DNA of 41,057 nucleotides, from assembly GCA_024698885.1 (NCBI GenBank), contig JAILQQ010000250.1, positions 1-41,057 on the forward strand, written 5' to 3'. The stretch comes from Lachnospiraceae bacterium (GTDB lineage Bacteria > Bacillota > Clostridia > Lachnospirales > Lachnospiraceae). Of the stretch, positions 37,481-41,057 are shown piece by piece (the first letter of the stretch is position 1; every line of letters begins with the position of its first letter). A program made the position numbers and the translations under genes. A model generated the notes under the pieces. It ran no database searches, was not told the DNA's origin, and saw nothing but the letters and a program-made list of their open reading frames with translations.

Positions 37481-37490
37481 GAGGAAGAAC

Positions 37491-37898
37491 ATGGCGGATA
37501 AGAGTTTTCGTGAGGTAGTGGATTCATTATTGTCGGGGATGGACGGTTTTCTGTCCTCTAAAACAGTCGTGGGGGAACCGGTGCAGGTCGGCGAGACGAT
37601 CATTGTACCCTTTGTGGAGGTATCCTTCGGCGTAGGAGCCGGTAATTTCCAGGGAGAAAAAAAGGAAAACGGCGCAGGAGGATTGTCGGGGAGGATGATC
37701 CCGAGCGCGGTGCTTGTGATCGCAAACGGAACGACAAGACTTGTCAATATCAAGAATCAGGACGGGCTGACCAAGATCCTCGATATGGTGCCGGATCTGG
37801 TGAATAATTTCGCGGCGAAAAAGAATAAGACCATCGATGACGACGAGGCGGTCGAACAGGCATTTCCGGAGGATCAGAAGGAAAACCCCCGGTCTTAA
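37491..37898 (+). CDS. gerW: GerW family sporulation protein (YtfJ-like)
   Basis: A 135-residue protein of the YtfJ/GerW family, spore proteins required for normal germination in Bacillus. Visible family features are FREVVDSLLSGMDGFLSSKTVVGEPVQVGETIIVPFVEVSFGVGAG (in parts) and a central Gly-rich GAGGLSGRMIPSAVLVIANG. The C-terminus is charged. ATG 37491 follows ACAGGAGGAAG. It is next to the ytfI-like gene. Confidence 0.93.
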   Translation: MADKSFREVVDSLLSGMDGFLSSKTVVGEPVQVGETIIVPFVEVSFGVGAGNFQGEKKENGAGGLSGRMIPSAVLVIANGTTRLVNIKNQDGLTKILDMVPDLVNNFAAKKNKTIDDDEAVEQAFPEDQKENPRS

Positions 37899-37918
37899 TT
37901 TGTTAACATAATTTCTTC

Positions 37919-37947
37919 TTGACATAGAAATTTCTGTGTTATAAGAT
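37919..37947 (+). promoter_or_regulatory. Sigma-A type promoter for the J-domain gene
   Basis: TTGACA at 37919-37924 and TAAGAT at 37942-37947 with a 17-base spacer. The predicted start near 37954 leaves a leader of about 180 bases. Confidence 0.8.
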
Positions 37948-37953
37948 ACTATG

Positions 37954-38132
37954 TGTGGGCCTTGCGAAGGGGAATCGCAGCCTGCGGGTGGTTAAGCTTT
38001 CAGGCTTTTCTGCCGATATATACTTTGAGGGTTGAGTATGGATATGGCCATTGCGGCGAGGGGAAACGGTCCGACTGCTTCGGCAGATCGAATCGGCAAA
38101 GCCGGCGGGTCATAACGAATAAGGGGTGAGTT
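37954..38132 (+). ncRNA. Structured leader of unknown class upstream of the J-domain gene
   Basis: A GC-rich leader with several possible stems: TGCG/CGCA near 37963-37979; AGCCTG (37979-37984) with CAGGCT (38001-38006) followed by TTTTC, which resembles a weak attenuator; GCCGATAT...ATATGGC around 38012-38048; and a CTGC-TTCG-GCAG tetraloop hairpin near 38076-38087. GGGGTGAG precedes ATG 38133. I tested it by eye against common riboswitches and found no convincing match. It may also be an independent small RNA. Confidence 0.45.
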
Positions 38133-38690
38133 ATGGATATTGCAAAGGATGTCGTCATTACGGCGGATAATCTTACGTCGGTCAAAATCTGGATCATGCA
38201 GGAAATGAAACGTCTCGAGGTGGAACGGGATGATCTGGAAACGGAGATGATCGAGTTCGAGATCGAGAAGGACGATTTTGAGGAAGACCGTAAGAAGCAT
38301 GAGGCCGAATGGAAAAGCGCTGACGCGGCCTTAAAGAAGAGAGAAGCGCATATCGATACCGAGTTTAAGACGTTAGCCTATCAGAAATCGCTGATGGAAC
38401 GGAAACTGGCGATCTTAGAGAACGGCTTTGACGAGCTGAACCGCGACAGAGCGGAATTCGAGCGGGAAAAGGAAGCCTTCCAGATGAGCAAGGCAACCGC
38501 GCATGCAGGCAGTGCGGCCGGTGAGTATGATGATATCGGACTTCTGTTTCACGGCGTGGATAACCTGTTGGCACTGAAAAAAAGGTATCGCGATCTCTTG
38601 AAGATCTATCATCCGGATAATCTGGCCGGTGATAACGAGGCGGTGCAGATCATCAATCAGGAGTATGCGCTGTTAAGAGATATGTACTGA
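38133..38690 (+). CDS. Coiled-coil protein with C-terminal J-domain-like segment
   Basis: A 185-residue soluble protein. Residues ~20-120 are an almost continuous charged coiled coil (EMKRLEVERDDLETEMIEFEIEKDDFEED...). The C-terminal ~45 residues resemble helices II and III of a J domain, KKRYRDLLKIYHPDNLAGDNEAVQIINQEYALLRDMY (in two parts), with the HPD motif present in YHPDN. This suggests recruitment of DnaK to a coiled-coil-defined target. It has its own promoter, a long leader and a terminator, so it is a single-gene unit. The target is unknown. Confidence 0.82.
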   Translation: MDIAKDVVITADNLTSVKIWIMQEMKRLEVERDDLETEMIEFEIEKDDFEEDRKKHEAEWKSADAALKKREAHIDTEFKTLAYQKSLMERKLAILENGFDELNRDRAEFEREKEAFQMSKATAHAGSAAGEYDDIGLLFHGVDNLLALKKRYRDLLKIYHPDNLAGDNEAVQIINQEYALLRDMY

Positions 38691-38706
38691 AAAAGGAAAA
38701 CCAATG

Positions 38707-38733
38707 GGAGCGGCAAAGAAGCCGCTCCTTTTT
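38707..38733 (+). terminator. Rho-independent terminator after the J-domain gene
   Basis: GGAGCGGC (38707-38714), loop AAAGAA, GCCGCTCC (38721-38728), then TTTTT. Confidence 0.92.
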
Positions 38734-38741
38734 CGATTGAC

Positions 38742-38771
38742 TTGACAAGCGCTGTCGTCAGGCGATAAGAT
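38742..38771 (+). promoter_or_regulatory. Sigma-A type promoter for the antiporter gene
   Basis: TTGACA at 38742-38747 and TAAGAT at 38766-38771 with an 18-base spacer. The -10 is the same hexamer as in the J-domain promoter. The leader to ATG 38803 is short and carries AAAGGAG. Confidence 0.75.
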
Positions 38772-38802
38772 AAATTCAATATCTAAAGGAGCATAAAGTC
38801 AT

Positions 38803-40083
38803 ATGAATTTTATTACCTATGCAGTGATCCTGCTCGGATTGATCGTTCTGATCGGTTTTTTCAATGAGAAAAAAACAAAACTGACCTATGAGATCGCGCT
38901 GATGCTTTACGCCGTCGTCCTGGGGATGATTCTGACCTTTATCGCGGCAGCTGCCACAGACCGAAGCGTTTATGATGTGCTGAGTGAGTTCCAGCTGTTT
39001 AATCTGGAGAGCTTCTTAATGGAAGGCGTACTGTGCTTCATGCTTTTTGCAGGGTCCTTCCGGATGCATCTGATCGATTTTAAGAGACTGGCAAGACCCA
39101 TCGGCGTGCTGGCGGTGATATGTACCTTTTTAGGCGCCGTGATCTACGGAGCGTTGTTTTATCTTTGCTCCCGGCTGCTCGGCCTGCCCCTTACGCTGCC
39201 CATGTGCCTGATGTTCGGCAGCATTGTGGCGCCGACGGATCCCATCGCGGCTACCAGTATTTTGAATAAATTCGGCCTCCCTGAGGATATCAGCTTTGTG
39301 ATCGAGGGCGAATCACTGTTAAATGACGGTGTCGGTGTGGCGCTTTTTGTCTGCTTTTCCGGCATGGTGGCGGCAGAGAAGCAGGCGGGGAAGGGCTTCT
39401 TCTCTGTTATGCTCTGGGAGATCGCGGGCGCGGTTTTGATCGGACTCCTTGTGACAGCGATCTGTTTTCTGCTTTTTACCCGTACGGAGGATATGAAGCG
39501 GAAAATCTACATCAGCCTTTTTATGGTCGCGCTTTCCTATTTCCTCTGCGAGCAGCTTGACTGCTCGGGAGCCATCGCTTCCGTTGTCTGCGGAACTCTG
39601 TTCGGGACGTTTCGCAGGAATAAAGAAGAAAAAAACCGGTTGGAGGGAGGCACCGAAGGGGCTCTGCCCTGGGATCTTTCCGAGTTTGATTCTTTCTGGG
39701 AGATCGTTGATAATCTGTTGAATTCCATTCTGTATATTATGTTAGGCATTTCCTTTACCCGCATCCTTCAGATGCCGTATGTGGTGATCCTTTCCGTCGC
39801 GGCTATTGTCTGCAACCTTCTCGGACGCTCCGGCAGTCTCTATATCAGCTCGTTTATGATCGGGACGCTTCCGGATCATTATGATAGAGGACGCTTTGTC
39901 AAGCTGTTCACCTGGGGCGGTTTACGGGGCGCCCTTTCCATTGCGCTTGCCATGAGTGCCGGTTCCATGCTTGATACGGAAGTCTATTATTATGTTTTGG
40001 GCTGCACCTATGCGATCGTTTTCTTTACGACCATCGTGCAGGGACTTTCCATGAGGAAGGTCTATGAACGCCTGAGCCGGTAA
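38803..40083 (+). CDS. CPA1-family Na+/H+ (cation:proton) antiporter
   Basis: Membrane antiporter of 426 residues with about 11-12 hydrophobic segments. CPA1 features are FGSIVAPTDPIAATSILNKFG (~143-163, with the conserved Asp) and EGESLLNDGVGVALFV (~169-184, the NDG/ND motif). LFTWGGLRGALSIALAMS (~365) is the conserved Arg-containing TM11 motif. It extrudes Na+ (or K+/Li+) in exchange for protons; ion choice is not readable. It has its own promoter, AAAGGAG and ATG 38803. The GNAT gene follows 7 bases after its stop. Confidence 0.94.
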   Translation: MNFITYAVILLGLIVLIGFFNEKKTKLTYEIALMLYAVVLGMILTFIAAAATDRSVYDVLSEFQLFNLESFLMEGVLCFMLFAGSFRMHLIDFKRLARPIGVLAVICTFLGAVIYGALFYLCSRLLGLPLTLPMCLMFGSIVAPTDPIAATSILNKFGLPEDISFVIEGESLLNDGVGVALFVCFSGMVAAEKQAGKGFFSVMLWEIAGAVLIGLLVTAICFLLFTRTEDMKRKIYISLFMVALSYFLCEQLDCSGAIASVVCGTLFGTFRRNKEEKNRLEGGTEGALPWDLSEFDSFWEIVDNLLNSILYIMLGISFTRILQMPYVVILSVAAIVCNLLGRSGSLYISSFMIGTLPDHYDRGRFVKLFTWGGLRGALSIALAMSAGSMLDTEVYYYVLGCTYAIVFFTTIVQGLSMRKVYERLSR

Positions 40084-40090
40084 AACGGCT

Positions 40091-40930
40091 ATGGTCAGGG
40101 TTAAAACAGTATGTCTTTTTATCAGGCAGTATGAAGGGGAAACAGAAGAAGAGGTCAGGAAACACCTGAATGGGCTGGGCTGTACCTGCTTTTATGAGCT
40201 GGGTGCTCTTGCAGAGATGCCTGCGGAAATGATCGTCTCTGCCTTTGCCTTTACCGACGATCGTGCGGCAGCGGATGCGCTTTCGGAAAAAGGGATCGGC
40301 TTTGCGGTATATGATAACGAATACGGCAGGGCGCAGCTGTTTCCCGACGCGCTTTACCGTGTTGAGCGGCTTTGCACGCTGGAGAAAAAAAGGATCGACC
40401 GGATGCTTTGCCGGTATCTTGGCCTTCCCTGGGATATTTTGGAGACGGAGCGCTGTCTGATCCGGGAGCTTCGGGAAGAGGATGTGGATGATCTGTACGG
40501 TCTCTATCTGCCGGAGGATTATTTCCTCGAGGACGAGCCTCTCTATCGGGACAGGGAAAGAGAGCGCGCCTATACCAGAGACTATATCCGGTATCAGTAC
40601 CGCTTTTTCGAATACGGCCTGTGGGCGGTCATTGAAAAGGAAACGGGGCGGCTGATCGGACGGGCCGGCTTAAGCAACCGGCCGGGTTATGACGATCCGG
40701 AGCTTGGCTATGGATTTGCGCCGGATCACAGACGGATGGGCTTTGCTTCTGAAGTCTGTCTCGCCATTTTGTATTATGCGGCGCAGGAGCTTTCCCGGGA
40801 GGCCGTTAATGCTTTTACGAGGAAGGAAAACGAGGCCAGCGTAAGGCTTCTTGAAAAGCTCGGGTTTTATTTTGTCCGCACGGTGCTTCTGGACGGCCAG
40901 GCGTTTGATCATTATCGCAAAATTTTATAA
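40091..40930 (+). CDS. GNAT family N-acetyltransferase with unusual N-terminal domain
   Basis: A 279-residue protein. The C-terminal ~165 residues form a RimJ/RimL-type GNAT domain: LETERCLIRELREEDVDDLYGLYL opens it, RLIGRAGLSN and ELGYGFAPDHRRMGFASEVC give the acetyl-CoA site (R-x-x-G-x-A variant RRMGFA), and KENEASVRLLEKLGFYFV closes it. The N-terminal ~115 residues (VKTVCLFIRQYEGETEEEVRKHL...) look like a small alpha/beta domain that I cannot assign. The substrate is unknown. It is probably cotranscribed with the antiporter. Confidence 0.85.
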   Translation: MVRVKTVCLFIRQYEGETEEEVRKHLNGLGCTCFYELGALAEMPAEMIVSAFAFTDDRAAADALSEKGIGFAVYDNEYGRAQLFPDALYRVERLCTLEKKRIDRMLCRYLGLPWDILETERCLIRELREEDVDDLYGLYLPEDYFLEDEPLYRDRERERAYTRDYIRYQYRFFEYGLWAVIEKETGRLIGRAGLSNRPGYDDPELGYGFAPDHRRMGFASEVCLAILYYAAQELSREAVNAFTRKENEASVRLLEKLGFYFVRTVLLDGQAFDHYRKIL

Positions 40931-40934
40931 AACT

Positions 40935-41056
40935 GTGCACGACTACCAGAGCAAGTCGGCGCAGAAAGAGGAAATGATCCGGTCTGTGAACAGACCGGAT
41001 CGGCATGAACTGAAGTTTATGCCTAAGCGCACGACTTGCAAAGCAAGTCGGCGCAG
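40935..41056 (+). repeat. Triple-hairpin repeat, copy 10 (C-A-B-C) at the window end
   Basis: A decayed extra hairpin C (40935-40962, left arm GACTACC no longer matching fully) is followed by hairpin A at 40976-41001 (12 bp GATCCGGTCTGT/ACAGACCGGATC), hairpin B at 41002-41023 (9 bp with one G-T, TGAA loop) and hairpin C at 41027-41054 (CGACTTGC/GCAAGTCG, loop AAA). It ends in GGCGCAG, one base before the window end, so the gene it precedes is not visible. Confidence 0.9.
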
Positions 41057-41057
41057 A

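Noticed and set aside
37954-38132. Known riboswitch or 6S/SRP/tmRNA identity for the J-domain leader
   Set aside because: I could not match conserved cores of the ion, cyclic-dinucleotide, cofactor or T-box classes, nor the closing stems of 6S, SRP or tmRNA, so no name is given.
38742-38802. A Na+/Li+-sensing riboswitch before the antiporter gene
   Set aside because: The predicted leader is only about 25 bases, too short for an aptamer; the structured leader upstream belongs to the J-domain gene and is separated by a terminator.

Overview
The window looks like ordinary chromosome from a Bacillota of the class Clostridia, most likely a moderately GC-rich Lachnospiraceae. The evidence is a set of sporulation-linked genes (SpoVB-like flippase, YtfI/GerW pair, FtsW/SpoVE plus a class B PBP), an electron-bifurcating NfnAB pair, a clostridial-type LeuCD and folate one-carbon genes. 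I see no phage, IS element, CRISPR array, tRNA or rRNA. Species assignment is inference.

Layout. 1-372: gene-poor leader with a long imperfect palindrome and the first copy of an intergenic repeat. 373-6107: DNA translocase ftsK/spoIIIE, then fhs and folD (formyl-THF synthesis and interconversion). 6237-7670: zinc-ribbon membrane protein with chitobiase-type C-terminal domains. 7838-17660: long co-directional block nfnA-nfnB-rlmH-phoH-ybeY-spoVB-like, two FAD proteins and an AEC transporter, mostly with overlapping or touching ends. 17786-20326 (minus strand): operon of a membrane UBA-like protein, an OmpR-type regulator and a histidine kinase. 20617-26393: proB, 5-formyl-THF cyclo-ligase, miaB, leuC, leuD, a NusG-II protein and a Gx transporter. 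26472-31025: 5'-nucleotidase lipoprotein, ruvA, ruvB, zapA. 31065-36093: U32 peptidase-family protein, FtsW/RodA, PBP. 36145-40930: a small unknown, ytfI-like, gerW, a coiled-coil J-domain protein, a CPA1 antiporter and a GNAT enzyme.

Functional themes are one-carbon and redox metabolism (fhs, folD, 5-FCL, nfnAB), RNA and ribosome maturation (rlmH, ybeY, miaB, possibly the U32 protein), division and envelope (ftsK, zapA, ftsW, PBP, SpoVB-like), branched-chain amino acid and proline synthesis, and recombination (ruvAB).

The most striking feature is non-coding. A modular repeat of three consecutive hairpins (A: variable 10-12 bp stem; B: 8-9 bp stem on a GGCATGAAC arm; C: 12 bp stem with GCGC ends and one bulged A) occurs about ten times, including decayed copies. 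Intact copies sit immediately upstream of the ribosome-binding site of the next gene (ftsK, the zinc-ribbon gene, nfnA, leuD, ruvB), one sits inverted in the ruvA leader, and one supplies the last codons of the histidine kinase. Arm sequences differ between copies but almost always keep pairing, so the structure appears to be what is maintained. No transposase or partner gene is visible. I regard this as the best candidate for an undescribed system here. A second two-copy hairpin repeat (before folD and zapA), a possible pseudoknot leader before zapA and a structured leader before the J-domain gene are further candidates.
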